Shown here in pieces: positions 18,836-27,700 of a stretch of 64,000 nt of DNA. Every line of letters starts with the position of its first letter. Position 1 is the first letter of the stretch. The notes under the pieces were generated by a model. It did no database searches. It was not told the origin of the DNA and was given only the letters and a program-made list of their open reading frames with translations. The DNA comes from Microbacterium gorillae (lineage in GTDB: Bacteria; Actinomycetota; Actinomycetes; Actinomycetales; Microbacteriaceae), in contig NZ_LN648875.1 of the NCBI RefSeq assembly GCF_000826185.2, forward strand, positions 440,103 to 504,102, given 5' to 3'. The translations under genes and the position numbers were made by a program.

Positions 18836-19267
18836 ATGAGCCACATCCGCCCCATCGCCGTCGGCCTCCCCGTCCGCGAAGACCGTGTCCTCGCTCTCGA
18901 GGGCTATGACCGCGTCCGCGACCTGCGCTTCCTCCGCGCCATCGGTGGCGGCATCGAGTTCGGCGAGACCGCGGACGAGGCGGTCCGACGAGAGTTCACG
19001 GAAGAGCTCGGCGTCGAACTGACCGGGACGACGCAGCTGTCCGTGGCGGAGAACATCTTCACGTACGAAGGCGTGGACGGGCACGAGATCGCCTTCATCT
19101 TCACGGTGGACTCATCCGAGATCGACGCGATTCCCCTCGATGCGGAGCTCGAAGTGCTGGACGAGGGCAGCCCGATCCGGTGGTTCCCCATCGCGGAGAT
19201 CCGTTCCGGGGCACTCCCGCTGTTCCCCACCGGTGCGGCTGAGGTGCTGGAGCGACTGACCCCCTGA
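18836..19267 (+). CDS. Nudix hydrolase
   Basis: 143 aa. The Nudix box fits Gx5Ex7REUxEExGU exactly: GGIEFGETADEAVRREFTEELGV is split around residues 38-60 with the REFTEELG core. It hydrolyses a nucleoside diphosphate linked to another group; the MutT-like or RNA-cap-like choice is not visible. A TAGTGT -10 box ends six bases before the ATG, making a leaderless start likely, although the G-run between them could also act as a weak ribosome site. Confidence 0.9.
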   Translation: MSHIRPIAVGLPVREDRVLALEGYDRVRDLRFLRAIGGGIEFGETADEAVRREFTEELGVELTGTTQLSVAENIFTYEGVDGHEIAFIFTVDSSEIDAIPLDAELEVLDEGSPIRWFPIAEIRSGALPLFPTGAAEVLERLTP

Positions 19268-19287
19268 CCACGGCGCGTCACCCTGGC

Positions 19288-19293
19288 TAGGGT
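19288..19293 (+). promoter_or_regulatory. -10 box TAGGGT, leaderless promoter of the first YihY/BrkB gene
   Basis: Seven bases separate it from the ATG at 19301. Confidence 0.5.
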
Positions 19294-19300
19294 GAAGGCC

Positions 19301-20440
19301 ATGGCCGAGCAGAAGCAGGATGAACGCCCGGACGAGAACGACGAAGAGTCCGACGGCCCCCTCGCGGCGGTGATGGAGAAGGCCCAGCAGGTCCAGCAGT
19401 GGTTCCCGGTGCGAGTCTTCCAGCGCTTCAACCTGCGCAACGGCAACACCCTCGCGGCGGGTGCGAGCTACCAGGCGCTGTTCGCGATCTTCGCCGCCGT
19501 CTATGTCGCCTTCGCGATGGTCGGGATCTGGCTCGGCGGCAACGAGCAGGCCGTCGACGGGATGATCAAGCTCATCAACGGCTACCTTCCCGGCATCATC
19601 GAATCCGGAGGCGCGATCGATCCGGACACGCTCCACGACGTCGCGCAGAAGAGCGTCGCCACCCTCGGCATCACCGGGGTGATCGCCATTCTGGCCGTGT
19701 TCTGGACCTCCGTCGGCTGGATCGGCTCGATGCGCGTCACGATCCGCGACATCTTCGGGCTCGGTCCGGAGATCGGCAACGTCGTCTGGCAGAAGGTGCG
19801 CGACCTGATCGCCGCGATCGGGTTCGCCGTGCTGCTGCTGATCGGTGCCCTGCTGGGCGCGGTCGGCTCTGCCGCTCTGGGGTGGGTGTTCGATCTGATC
19901 GGCTGGAGCGAGTCCGGCTGGCTCGTCGTCCTGACCCGCATCGTCACGATCGTGGTGACGTTCGCCGTGGACGCCGTCACACTGCTGCTGCTGTTCCGCT
20001 TCCTGACCGGCACGAACCTGGGCTGGCGCGACGTGCTGCCGGGCGCGATGATCGGGGGCGCCGCCATCACCGTCCTGCAGTTGGCGTTCGGGTTCCTGGT
20101 CGGCAAGACCGGAAGCAACCCTCTGCTGGCCACCTTCGCCGTGCTGATCGGCCTGTTGCTGTGGATTCGTTTCGTGATGATGGCGATCCTGCTTTCGGCG
20201 TCATGGGTGGCGGAATCCGCCGAGGACCACGACATCGAGCTGGAGTCCGTGGATCCGGACGAGCAGGCTCGTCACGATGCGGACGTCCTGGTGGAGGCCG
20301 CCGAACTCGAGGTGCAGCATGCCGAGACCGCGCTCGCCGGCGCCGGGTTCTGGACGCGTGGGCGCGCTCGCCGGGCGTACGCGCACGCCGAGAACGTTCG
20401 GGATCAGCGCGTCCGCGAGCGCGAGGCGCTGGACGCGTAG
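19301..20440 (+). CDS. YihY/BrkB family membrane protein (copy 1)
   Basis: 379 aa integral membrane protein of the YihY/virulence factor BrkB family (the old RNase BN annotation is obsolete). An acidic N-terminal tail is followed by VRVFQRFNLRNGNTLAAGASYQALFAIF, then about six membrane helices, and a charged coiled C-terminal region of about 80 residues (HDADVLVEAAELEVQHAETAL). GTG at 19292 is in frame but lies inside the -10 region, so the ATG at 19301 is preferred. A paralogue sits 1.2 kb downstream. The cellular role of the family is unknown; a transporter-like function is often guessed. Confidence 0.85.
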   Translation: MAEQKQDERPDENDEESDGPLAAVMEKAQQVQQWFPVRVFQRFNLRNGNTLAAGASYQALFAIFAAVYVAFAMVGIWLGGNEQAVDGMIKLINGYLPGIIESGGAIDPDTLHDVAQKSVATLGITGVIAILAVFWTSVGWIGSMRVTIRDIFGLGPEIGNVVWQKVRDLIAAIGFAVLLLIGALLGAVGSAALGWVFDLIGWSESGWLVVLTRIVTIVVTFAVDAVTLLLLFRFLTGTNLGWRDVLPGAMIGGAAITVLQLAFGFLVGKTGSNPLLATFAVLIGLLLWIRFVMMAILLSASWVAESAEDHDIELESVDPDEQARHDADVLVEAAELEVQHAETALAGAGFWTRGRARRAYAHAENVRDQRVREREALDA

Positions 20441-20444
20441 CGCG

Positions 20445-21566
20445 TCACCCGGCGGCCGGCCGGACCTCGATCGCGCAGTCCGCTTCCCGACCCAGAACGC
20501 CCGCCACGCGGCTCGCCTCCGACCTCAGCGCTTCGTGCGGCGCAGCGCCGGCCTCCGCGAACCAGGACACCGCGACCGTCGCATCGGTGAGCCGCCAGGT
20601 GCCGCAGACCGCTCCCCCACGCAGGACCGGGCGCTCGCCGCGCGACAGGAGAGCCCGTCGAGCGGGCGCCACGATCGCGGGATCCGCCGTGCCCGGCCCG
20701 AGGACCCACGGATCGTACGCGGGCAGCAGCCGCACCACGTCGGAGGGCTCCGCCGACGCGAGGTCGTCGAGGTCCACGGTTCGCGCGTACGCCGGGTCGC
20801 CCGCGAGGTGCACCGCCGTGACGCCCGCTCCGATCAGTCGGTCCAGCCATCCCCGGAGAAGGCGGCGCGGAACGCCCAGACCCTCCACGAACCAGTACTC
20901 GAGGTTCGCGTCCGTCGCCGGTCCGTACGCGGCGAGGTAGCGCAGGATGGCCGCACGCGCGTCCTCGCCCGCGGCGGGCAGGCCCGGCCACCGCGGATCG
21001 TCCTGGAGCCGGCGGAACGTCGTCTGCTGCCCCCGTGGCGGGCCGAAGCAGATGTCTCCCCACCAGTGCAGCGGCTTGTACAGCGCGTCCGCACCGGCGC
21101 CGGTCGCCGCTGCGGCGAGGTGGGCCAACGACGCGCTGCCCGCCAGAGCCGCGGAGATCTCGTCACGCGTCTTCGGCCCGTCCGACAGCACGTCCCGCAG
21201 GGCGTCCCGCAGCGGCTGCCAGTCGTCGAGGTGGAAACCACCCTGTCGCTGCCAGCGCTCGCTCTCCCAGATCCGGGAGACGGAGCGCATCACGAGCATC
21301 GCCGACGCGTCCGCGTGCGTGAAAACGTACGAGCCCCCACGGAACGCGTAGCTGCGGATGAGGTCTCCGGCATCCAGAGCGCGGCTGACCGCCCGCGGGT
21401 CGGCGTCAACCTGGCGCAGCGCCACGGACAGATCGGCCCCGGCGATCGGCCAGCCCCTCACGGCCGCGAGCCGGTGGACGATCGTTGCCGCGTCGAGTCC
21501 GTCCACGGGGTCCAGCGCGTGCTGACGCAGACGCCAGCCGAGTGCCACCGCGCGGTCGACGATCAT
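20445..21566 (-). CDS. Winged-helix DNA-binding domain protein, AlkZ-like (HTH_42)
   Basis: 373 aa, composed of repeated winged-helix domains as in the HTH_42/DUF1006 family. AlkZ, a member, is a glycosylase that unhooks bulky or cross-linked bases. Visible landmarks: FRGGSYVFTHADASAMLVMR, LHWWGDICFGPPRGQQTTF and LLPAYDPWVLG. The catalytic QxQ/QxD motif of AlkZ is not obvious, so activity is uncertain. TATGCT lies six bases before the ATG (leaderless). The gene is convergent with the first BrkB gene (5 bp between stops) and divergent from the second. Confidence 0.75.
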   Translation of the reverse strand: MIVDRAVALGWRLRQHALDPVDGLDAATIVHRLAAVRGWPIAGADLSVALRQVDADPRAVSRALDAGDLIRSYAFRGGSYVFTHADASAMLVMRSVSRIWESERWQRQGGFHLDDWQPLRDALRDVLSDGPKTRDEISAALAGSASLAHLAAAATGAGADALYKPLHWWGDICFGPPRGQQTTFRRLQDDPRWPGLPAAGEDARAAILRYLAAYGPATDANLEYWFVEGLGVPRRLLRGWLDRLIGAGVTAVHLAGDPAYARTVDLDDLASAEPSDVVRLLPAYDPWVLGPGTADPAIVAPARRALLSRGERPVLRGGAVCGTWRLTDATVAVSWFAEAGAAPHEALRSEASRVAGVLGREADCAIEVRPAAG

Positions 21567-21572
21567 GGGCCC

Positions 21573-21578
21573 AGCATA
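21573..21578 (-). promoter_or_regulatory. -10 box TATGCT, leaderless promoter of the AlkZ-like gene
   Basis: Minus-strand hexamer six bases before the ATG at 21566. Confidence 0.55.
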
Positions 21579-21657
21579 CGAACGGGCGCCGACATCCCGA
21601 CCCCGACCCCGATCCGACGGCACAGCACCCGGGCTCGACCCGATCCCGACACAGGGC

Positions 21658-22854
21658 GTGACGGCGGGGCCGGAGTCGGCTTCGCCGCCCAGCGGACTGC
21701 TCGCCCGCGCCGGCGAGGTGTCACAGCGGGTGCTCGACGCCTTCCCGCTCCGGGTCTGGCAGCGATTCCAGCGACGCAACGGGCTGCTGCTCGCGTCCGG
21801 GACCTCCGACCAGGCCGTGTTCGCCGTCTTCGCCGCCCTCTATGTCGCCTTCGCCGTGATCGGCATCTGGCTCGGCGCCAGCCGCACCGCGATCGACGGC
21901 CTCATCGACATGGTCAACGGCTTCGCGCCCGGCCTCATCCAGGTCTCGGACCACTCTCCCGGAATCGTGCCCGCGCAGTCGATCCGCGACATCACGACCG
22001 ACTCCACCACGGCGCTGAGCATCACCGGTGTCCTGGCCATGCTCGCCTTCATCTGGACCACGGTCGGCTGGATCACGTTCCTGCGCAGCTCCGTCCGCGA
22101 CATCTTCGGCCTGCAGCCGGTGGACGCGAACTTCGCCCTGGTGAAGTTCTGGGACTTCGTCGCCGCCGTGGGCTTCGCCATTCTGCTCGGAGTCGGCGGC
22201 CTGCTCACCACGGTCGGCACGTCCGCGCTCGGTCTCGTCTTCACCTGGGTCGACCTGCCGGACACCTCCGTGTGGTTCGACATCGCGACCCGCGGACTGT
22301 CGTTCCTCGTCGCCTTCGTCGTCGACGTCATCCTGCTCGTCAGCCTGTACCGATTCCTCGCCGGCACCGACCTCAGCCTGCGTCGCGTGCTGCCGGGTTC
22401 CCTCGTCGGCGCGCTCGGGCTCATCGTCCTGCAGATCTCCGCCGGCTGGCTGATCGGACGGGCGCCCGGCAACCCTCTGGTCACGACCTTCGCGGTGCTG
22501 CTGGGATTGCTGCTGTGGTTCCGGCTGGCGATGATCGTCATCCTCGTCGCGGCCGCGTGGATCGCGGAGTCCGCCGCGACCGCTGACATCGAGATCGTCC
22601 GTCGCGACGAGTACGCCCACCGGGTGGAGGAGGCGCAGATGCTCGTGGACGCGGCGAAGCTGCGACTGCGCGAAGCCCGCATCGAACGCGGCAGCGCGAC
22701 CTATTGGAAGCGCGGACGGTCCATTCGCTCCGTCACCCGAGCGCGGGAAGAACTCGCCGATGCACAGCAGCGACTCAACGTCGCGGAGATCGAACTCGCC
22801 GAGTCACGCCGCGACCGCGCTCGTTGGCGCCGCCGCCGGGAGTCCGGCGCCTGA
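21658..22854 (+). CDS. YihY/BrkB family membrane protein (copy 2)
   Basis: Paralogue of the protein encoded at 19301. It shares LRVWQRFQRRNGLLLASGTSDQAVF, YVAFAVIGIWLGA, IRDITTDSTTALSITGVLAM and the helices that follow, plus a charged C-terminal coiled region of about 90 residues ending in an Arg-rich tail. The start is uncertain: the frame is open from the ATG at 21565, which overlaps the divergent gene's start codon, but homology begins later and GTG at 21658 (398 aa) is preferred. No clear promoter or ribosome site decides this. Confidence 0.8.
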   Translation: MTAGPESASPPSGLLARAGEVSQRVLDAFPLRVWQRFQRRNGLLLASGTSDQAVFAVFAALYVAFAVIGIWLGASRTAIDGLIDMVNGFAPGLIQVSDHSPGIVPAQSIRDITTDSTTALSITGVLAMLAFIWTTVGWITFLRSSVRDIFGLQPVDANFALVKFWDFVAAVGFAILLGVGGLLTTVGTSALGLVFTWVDLPDTSVWFDIATRGLSFLVAFVVDVILLVSLYRFLAGTDLSLRRVLPGSLVGALGLIVLQISAGWLIGRAPGNPLVTTFAVLLGLLLWFRLAMIVILVAAAWIAESAATADIEIVRRDEYAHRVEEAQMLVDAAKLRLREARIERGSATYWKRGRSIRSVTRAREELADAQQRLNVAEIELAESRRDRARWRRRRESGA

Positions 22855-22932
22855 GAGGGCACCGGCGACACGGACCGTCGAGCCCCCCTCTGAGGTGGAC
22901 GGCCCCGGAGCAGCGGTGTCGGCAGCGCTGGT

Positions 22933-22938
22933 TAGGCT
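22933..22938 (+). promoter_or_regulatory. -10 box TAGGCT, leaderless promoter of xthA
   Basis: Six bases separate it from the ATG at 22945. Confidence 0.55.
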
Positions 22939-22944
22939 GGAGCA

Positions 22945-23787
22945 ATGGCACGACTGCGCATCTCCTCCGTCAACGTCAACGGCATCCGGGCGGCGGTGCG
23001 CAACGGCATGCACGACTGGTTGGACACCGCGGACGTCGACGTCCTCACGATGCAGGAGGTCCGCGCACCGCGCGCGGAGCTGGAGAAGGCGCTGCCGGGC
23101 TGGGAGATCCTCGATCACGAGGCCACCGCGAAGGGACGAGCCGGTGTGGCGATCGCCAGCCGGGTTCCGGCCACCGCATCGCGCATCGACTTCGCGGGCG
23201 ACCTGGACACGAACGGCCGCTGGATCGAGGCGGACTTCACCGTCGGCGGCGAGAGCGTCACCGTCGTGTCCGCGTACGTCTTCACGGGTGAGGCCGAGAC
23301 GCCCGCCAAGCAGGACCCGAAGTGGGCGATGCTCGACGCCATGCAGGCGCGTCTGCCGGAGCTGTCCGCGAACGAGGGCCTGGCCCTTGTCACCGGAGAC
23401 CTGAACGTCGGCCACCGCGAGCTCGACATCCGCAACTGGAAGGGCAACGTGAAGAAGTCCGGCTTCCTCCCCCGCGAGCGCGCCTACTTCGACCGTTTCC
23501 TCGGGTCCGCCGGCGAGCCCGTGACGGGTGTCGACGGATCCGTCGGCACCGGACTCGGCTGGGTCGACGTCGGCCGCGCCCATCACGGCGAGGTGGACGG
23601 ACCGTACACGTGGTGGTCCAGCCGCGGCAAGGCGTTCGACAACGACACCGGCTGGCGCATCGACTACCACCTCGCGTCCCCCGTGCTCGGCGCACGCGCG
23701 TCCGGGTACACGATCGGTCGCGCCGCGAGCTGGGACACCCGCTGGAGCGACCACGCCCCGGTCACCGTGGACTACGAAGTCGGCTGA
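22945..23787 (+). CDS. xthA: Exodeoxyribonuclease III / AP endonuclease
   Basis: 280 aa endonuclease/exonuclease/phosphatase fold enzyme cutting DNA at abasic sites and degrading 3' ends. Active-site residues are seen: Asn10-Asn12 region (SVNVNGIRAA), Glu38 (MQEVRAP), Tyr111, Asp152 and Asn154 (GDLNVGHREL) and the C-terminal Asp269-His270 (SDHAPVTVDY). The 3' end overlaps the convergent membrane-protein gene by 16 bp. It sits amid other repair-related genes. Confidence 0.93.
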   Translation: MARLRISSVNVNGIRAAVRNGMHDWLDTADVDVLTMQEVRAPRAELEKALPGWEILDHEATAKGRAGVAIASRVPATASRIDFAGDLDTNGRWIEADFTVGGESVTVVSAYVFTGEAETPAKQDPKWAMLDAMQARLPELSANEGLALVTGDLNVGHRELDIRNWKGNVKKSGFLPRERAYFDRFLGSAGEPVTGVDGSVGTGLGWVDVGRAHHGEVDGPYTWWSSRGKAFDNDTGWRIDYHLASPVLGARASGYTIGRAASWDTRWSDHAPVTVDYEVG

Positions 23788-24272
23788 CCCGAACCGGAGA
23801 GGATCCGCTGCACGAGTTGGACCTCGTCCTCGCTGAGGGCCCGCCGCGGCACCAGGAGCGTCGAGTACGGAGGCCTCTGCCGGAGTGCCAGGGTGCCGGG
23901 CAGCAGCGTCACGCGGGTGAACAGCCGCCACTTCAGGTGCTGCTCCCCGCCGGTGCCGGCCACGTACAGGTGCTCCTCGTCGGCGCTGGCGTGGAATGTC
24001 GATCCCACCGGACCGGCATCCTCGGTGGTGCGACGAATGCCCCGCCGAAGACTCTGCGGCAGCACGACGAGCAGGAGGGCCGCGGCGACTGCCGCGATGA
24101 TCGCGAACGTCGGGCGTTCCGGGTTCAGCAGCAGGATGAACACGGCGACGATCAGGACCAGACCGAGGAGCAACATCAACAGCAGCCCTGGCCCACGCGT
24201 GAGCGCGTAGCGGAGTCCGTCCCGCACGAGTGCGTCGGCATCCTGCTGCGTCATCGTGATCGGTTGCCCCAT
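23772..24272 (-). CDS. YcxB-like membrane protein
   Basis: 166 aa. After about 28 residues come two adjacent hydrophobic segments (LLLMLLLGLVLIVAVFILLL and FAIIAAVAAALLLVVL), then a soluble beta-rich C-terminal half (STFHASADEEHLYVAG, RLFTRVTLLPGTLAL, TLLVPRRALSEDE) like the YcxB C-terminal domain. Function unknown. A TAGAGT -10 lies seven bases before the ATG at 24272; a second ATG six codons in is possible. Its end overlaps xthA tail to tail. Confidence 0.7.
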   Translation of the reverse strand: MGQPITMTQQDADALVRDGLRYALTRGPGLLLMLLLGLVLIVAVFILLLNPERPTFAIIAAVAAALLLVVLPQSLRRGIRRTTEDAGPVGSTFHASADEEHLYVAGTGGEQHLKWRLFTRVTLLPGTLALRQRPPYSTLLVPRRALSEDEVQLVQRILSGSGQPTS

Positions 24273-24279
24273 ACCGGCG

Positions 24280-24285
24280 ACTCTA
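24280..24285 (-). promoter_or_regulatory. -10 box TAGAGT, leaderless promoter of the YcxB-like gene
   Basis: Minus-strand hexamer, seven bases before the ATG at 24272. Confidence 0.5.
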
Positions 24286-24332
24286 GGGCACCGCGCGCTC
24301 TCGCTCGACGGGACGACGGTCGCTCGCCCGGG

Positions 24333-25637
24333 TCAGAACGTGTAGGAGTTGCGCGGGGCGCGGACGTCGTCGAACAGTGCGGACGCGAGGTCCAGGTCAT
24401 CGATGCGGGCGCGCCCCGTGGACGCGAGATTCCGGACCCGGACGGTGCCGAGGTAGAGCGTCGCGAGGGTCTCCGCGTCCAGCTCGATGACCGTGTCCGC
24501 GTCCTCCGGCAGGAGCACCGCCGTGGTCTCGCCGTCGACGCGGGAGATCTCCCACGCACCCGCCGCGAAGCCCTCCCGGTCGTGCACCCGGACGGTGATG
24601 GACCCCTCCGCCCGCAGCCCGCGGGCGGCGAATGCGGTCGGCAGGTCCAGCACCCGCAACCACAGGTGGTCGTGTCGGGAGGTGAAGGCGACATCGCGCG
24701 CGTCCACGAGCGCCGAGGGCAGCATGAAGTCGATCGGGGCCTCCTCCCACACGAGTTCCTCGATGAGGTCGGTCGCGCCGAGGGCGTCCCAGAGCGCGAT
24801 CTCGGCGATCGGGGTGGCCGCCCCCAGGTCGACGATCCGCAGTGACCGTCCGTCCGCGACCGAGATCGCGTACCCCACCGCGGCGCCGTCCGCGTCCACG
24901 ACGGCGAGCGGACGCCACGTCTTCTCGTCGCCGGCGAGCGCCCACGGGTTGGCGTCGCCGTGCGTGCGGCGACGATACGCGTGCGTGTGTCCGATCTGCC
25001 CCGGCGTCTCGCGCTGGAAGGCGTCATACGCCTCCCGGTACAGCTCCGGGAAGGCGTCCCACGACGGCACGAACACCGTCAGCCCGGACGAATCGACGGT
25101 CTCACGCACGCGCTCGCGCAACCGCAGGCCGTGGAAGACCTGCACCGTCGCCGAAACGGAGTAGGCCGACGCGCCGAACCCGAACCGTCCGTAGATGCCG
25201 CCCTCGGACGCCGTGAGCGCCGCCAGCGGTGCACCCGACTCCGCCGCCCGGGTCAGGCCGTCCCGCATCATCCGGGACAGGATGCCGCGGCGCCGATGGG
25301 TCGAGCGCACGGTCACCTCGGTGATCATGCGTGCCGGGACGACCACGCCCTCGCGCACGCACACCGACCCGGTGAAGTCGCCGAAGGTCGCCACCGGACG
25401 ATCGGCCGCGAGCGCCCGCGGGTCCTGCGCGTCGTCGAAGACGGTCGTGAGCGTGGCGTTCTCCGCGCGGAATCGATCCAGCTGCGCGATGACGAGCTCG
25501 TCCGGTCGCTCCTTCTCGAGGAAGCCGTAGTCGATGGCGCGAACGAACTGCGCGCCGCGCGGGTCGGAGGTTCCGGGATCGCCTTCGACCGTGAAGTGCT
25601 CGTACCGGAGGTTCTGCGCGCGCTCGGTCTTGCTCAT
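24333..25637 (-). CDS. Eis-type GNAT N-acetyltransferase
   Basis: 434 aa, the three-part architecture of Eis: N-terminal GNAT domain with acetyl-CoA loop VRSTHRRRGILSRMM (about 109-123), a second degenerate GNAT domain, and a C-terminal sterol-carrier-like domain. The catalytic Tyr candidate is in SEGGIYGRFGFG, and the C-terminal residue is Phe, whose carboxylate acts as base in Eis. Mycobacterial Eis acetylates aminoglycosides and protein lysines; whether this one does is unknown. TAGCGT lies six bases before the ATG. Confidence 0.88.
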   Translation of the reverse strand: MSKTERAQNLRYEHFTVEGDPGTSDPRGAQFVRAIDYGFLEKERPDELVIAQLDRFRAENATLTTVFDDAQDPRALAADRPVATFGDFTGSVCVREGVVVPARMITEVTVRSTHRRRGILSRMMRDGLTRAAESGAPLAALTASEGGIYGRFGFGASAYSVSATVQVFHGLRLRERVRETVDSSGLTVFVPSWDAFPELYREAYDAFQRETPGQIGHTHAYRRRTHGDANPWALAGDEKTWRPLAVVDADGAAVGYAISVADGRSLRIVDLGAATPIAEIALWDALGATDLIEELVWEEAPIDFMLPSALVDARDVAFTSRHDHLWLRVLDLPTAFAARGLRAEGSITVRVHDREGFAAGAWEISRVDGETTAVLLPEDADTVIELDAETLATLYLGTVRVRNLASTGRARIDDLDLASALFDDVRAPRNSYTF

Positions 25638-25643
25638 GCCCCC

Positions 25644-25649
25644 ACGCTA
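25644..25649 (-). promoter_or_regulatory. -10 box TAGCGT, leaderless promoter of the Eis-type gene
   Basis: Minus-strand hexamer, six bases before the ATG at 25637. Confidence 0.55.
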
Positions 25650-25668
25650 GCCCGCGGAGGGCGCCGCG

Positions 25669-26001
25669 TCAGCGGAACTGCGCGACGACGAACGCCAGCG
25701 CGGGCACGAACGTGAACAGGAGCGTGATGACGCCGATCGTGAGCCCGAGCAGCGAGACCCACCCCGGGAAGGTTCCACCGGACCGCGCGATCCGCAGGCC
25801 GTGCGCGCGAGCCCGGATCGCCGCGACGATCGCGACGATCGCGAGAACCACGGCGACGGGATACGTCCACAGCCCGAGCGGCCCGATGCCGAAGTTGAAG
25901 CCGAGCGCCAGCAGTCCGCCCAGCAGACCGGCCACGAGGGCGGTCCAGGACGCGGCGCGCAGGCGTACGCGGTCAAGGGAACTCTGCGCGGGGCTGGTCA
26001 T
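25669..26001 (-). CDS. Small membrane protein, 110 aa
   Basis: Three hydrophobic segments (around residues 18-38, 46-62 and 78-108) after a short polar N terminus; the phrase FNFGIGPLGLWTYPVAVVLA is conserved-looking. I know no function. It is divergent from trpS, and both promoters are of the leaderless type back to back: TAGGAT lies six bases before each start codon. Confidence 0.65.
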   Translation of the reverse strand: MTSPAQSSLDRVRLRAASWTALVAGLLGGLLALGFNFGIGPLGLWTYPVAVVLAIVAIVAAIRARAHGLRIARSGGTFPGWVSLLGLTIGVITLLFTFVPALAFVVAQFR

Positions 26002-26007
26002 GCGCCG

Positions 26008-26049
26008 ATCCTATGCCCGGCGGGTTCGGTCCTCGGCCCGGCGTAGGAT
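26008..26049. promoter_or_regulatory. Back-to-back leaderless promoters of the membrane protein and trpS
   Basis: Minus strand: TAGGAT at 26008-26013, six bases before the ATG at 26001. Plus strand: TAGGAT at 26044-26049, six bases before the GTG at 26056. The -10 boxes are identical and 30 bp apart, so the -35 regions must overlap. Confidence 0.6.
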
Positions 26050-26055
26050 CGTACG

Positions 26056-27063
26056 GTGATTGAGAAAGCCCGCCTCTATTCCGGAATGCAGCCCTCCGCC
26101 GATTCGCTTCAGATCGGCAACTACATCGGGGCTCTCATGCAGTGGCGTGGCCTCCAGGACTCCTACGACGCCTACTTCTCGGTCGTCGACCTGCACGCGC
26201 TGACCGTGCCGCAGGACCCCGCCGAGCTCCGCGAGAAGACCCGCCGCACCGCCGCCCAGTACATCGGCGCCGGCATCGAGCCGACGCGTTCCACGCTGTA
26301 CGTGCAGTCCCACGTGTCCGCCCACCCGGAGCTGGCCTGGATCCTGTCCACCATCACCGGCTTCGGTGAGGCCGGCCGCATGACGCAGTTCAAGGACAAG
26401 TCCTCTCGCTACGGTGCCGACACGACGAGCGTCGGCCTGTTCACCTACCCGGTGCTGATGGCCGCGGACATCCTGCTGTACCAGACCGACGTGGTCCCGG
26501 TCGGCGAGGACCAGAAGCAGCACGTGGAACTCACCCGCGACCTCGCGGAGCGGTTCAACAGCCGTTTCGGTGAGACCTTCCGGGTGCCGAACGCCGTGAT
26601 CCAGCAGGACACCGCGCGGATCTACGACCTGCAGAACCCGACCTCGAAGATGTCGAAGTCGTCGGATAACCAGTCCGGTGTGCTGTATCTGCTGGACGAG
26701 CCGAGCGTGAACGCGAAGAAGATCATGCGCGCGGTGACCGACAACGACGGCACGGTGCGCTTCGACCGAGCCGAGAAGCCCGGGGTGTCGAACCTGCTGG
26801 TGATCCTGTCCGCGATCACGGGTCGTCAGATCCCCGCCATCGAGGACGAGTTCGCCGGACGCGGTTACGGCGACTTCAAGAAGGCCGTCGCCGAGGCCGT
26901 CGTGAACGAGTTCGAGCCGGTCCGCAACAAGGCCCTGGAGCTGATGGCGGACCCCGCCGAGCTCGACCGCCTGCTCGCGGTGAACGCCGACAAGGCCGCA
27001 GCCGTCGCGAACGAGACGCTCGCGAACGTCTACGACCGCGTCGGACTCCTCCGCCGCCGCTGA
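26056..27063 (+). CDS. trpS: Tryptophanyl-tRNA synthetase
   Basis: 335 aa class I aminoacyl-tRNA synthetase. The HIGH-like element is QPSADSLQIGNYIGA (12-26) and the KMSKS loop is TSKMSKSSDN (near residue 198). GEDQKQHVELTRDLAERFN and GLFTYPVLMAADILLY are also typical. Translation starts at GTG 26056 directly at the expected transcription start, so a leaderless GTG message is implied. A strong hairpin follows. Confidence 0.96.
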   Translation: MIEKARLYSGMQPSADSLQIGNYIGALMQWRGLQDSYDAYFSVVDLHALTVPQDPAELREKTRRTAAQYIGAGIEPTRSTLYVQSHVSAHPELAWILSTITGFGEAGRMTQFKDKSSRYGADTTSVGLFTYPVLMAADILLYQTDVVPVGEDQKQHVELTRDLAERFNSRFGETFRVPNAVIQQDTARIYDLQNPTSKMSKSSDNQSGVLYLLDEPSVNAKKIMRAVTDNDGTVRFDRAEKPGVSNLLVILSAITGRQIPAIEDEFAGRGYGDFKKAVAEAVVNEFEPVRNKALELMADPAELDRLLAVNADKAAAVANETLANVYDRVGLLRRR

Positions 27064-27068
27064 CCCGA

Positions 27069-27104
27069 ACGAACGGACGGCACCCCCGGGTGCCGTCCGT
27101 TCGT
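27069..27104 (+). terminator. Hairpin after trpS
   Basis: Perfect 17-bp inverted repeat (27069-27085 with 27088-27104) beginning five bases past the trpS stop, the longest perfect stem in the window. There is no T-run. Confidence 0.85.
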
Positions 27105-27139
27105 GGCGCGCCCGAACCGCTTCAACCAGGAAATCGCTG

Positions 27140-27700
27140 TTGCCTCACCCCGTTCTGTCCACCGACCGCCTGACTCTCACCCTCCCCGCTCCGGACGACG
27201 TGGACGCCATCACCGCCGCGTGCCAGGACACCGAGATCCGCACGTGGACGCCGTTGCCGTTCCCGTACCGCACTGAGCACGCCGAGCATTTCGTGGCTGA
27301 GGCTGCCGAGCGCTCTGACGCGGACACCGGATTCGAGTGGGCGATCCGACACGAGGACGAACTGGTGGGGATGATCTCGCTGTCTCGGCGAGCCCCGGGT
27401 GCCGCCGAGATCGGCTACTGGACCGCCCCGGACGCGCGCGGCCGCGGGTACCTCACCGAGGCGGCCGAGGCCGTCGTCGACTTCGGTTTCGAGCCGACCG
27501 GGCTGGGACTGGACCGGTTGGAGTGGAACGCGGCCGTCGGCAACGTCCCCTCGGCGCGCGTGGCGCGCAAGCTCGGGTTCCGGTTCGAGGGCGTCCGACG
27601 GGGTGCGTTCGTGACCTCCGGCGGCCGCCTCGACGCCTGGAGCGCGGGGCGGCTGTTCACGGACAGTCCGAAGCCCGTGCGATGGGATGTTCTGGGGTGA
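27140..27700 (+). CDS. RimJ/RimL-type GNAT acetyltransferase
   Basis: 186 aa acetyltransferase_3 domain protein. The acetyl-CoA loop is DARGRGYLTEAAEAVVDFGF, followed by LGLDRLEWNAAVGNVPSARVARKLGFRFEG, the standard motif B. The reading frame begins with TTG at 27140; AGGAAA is placed eight bases upstream and the family N terminus (VLSTDRLTL) begins right after, so the TTG start is credible. Substrate unknown (protein N terminus or small molecule). It ends just before the lower-GC spacer. Confidence 0.85.
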   Translation: MPHPVLSTDRLTLTLPAPDDVDAITAACQDTEIRTWTPLPFPYRTEHAEHFVAEAAERSDADTGFEWAIRHEDELVGMISLSRRAPGAAEIGYWTAPDARGRGYLTEAAEAVVDFGFEPTGLGLDRLEWNAAVGNVPSARVARKLGFRFEGVRRGAFVTSGGRLDAWSAGRLFTDSPKPVRWDVLG

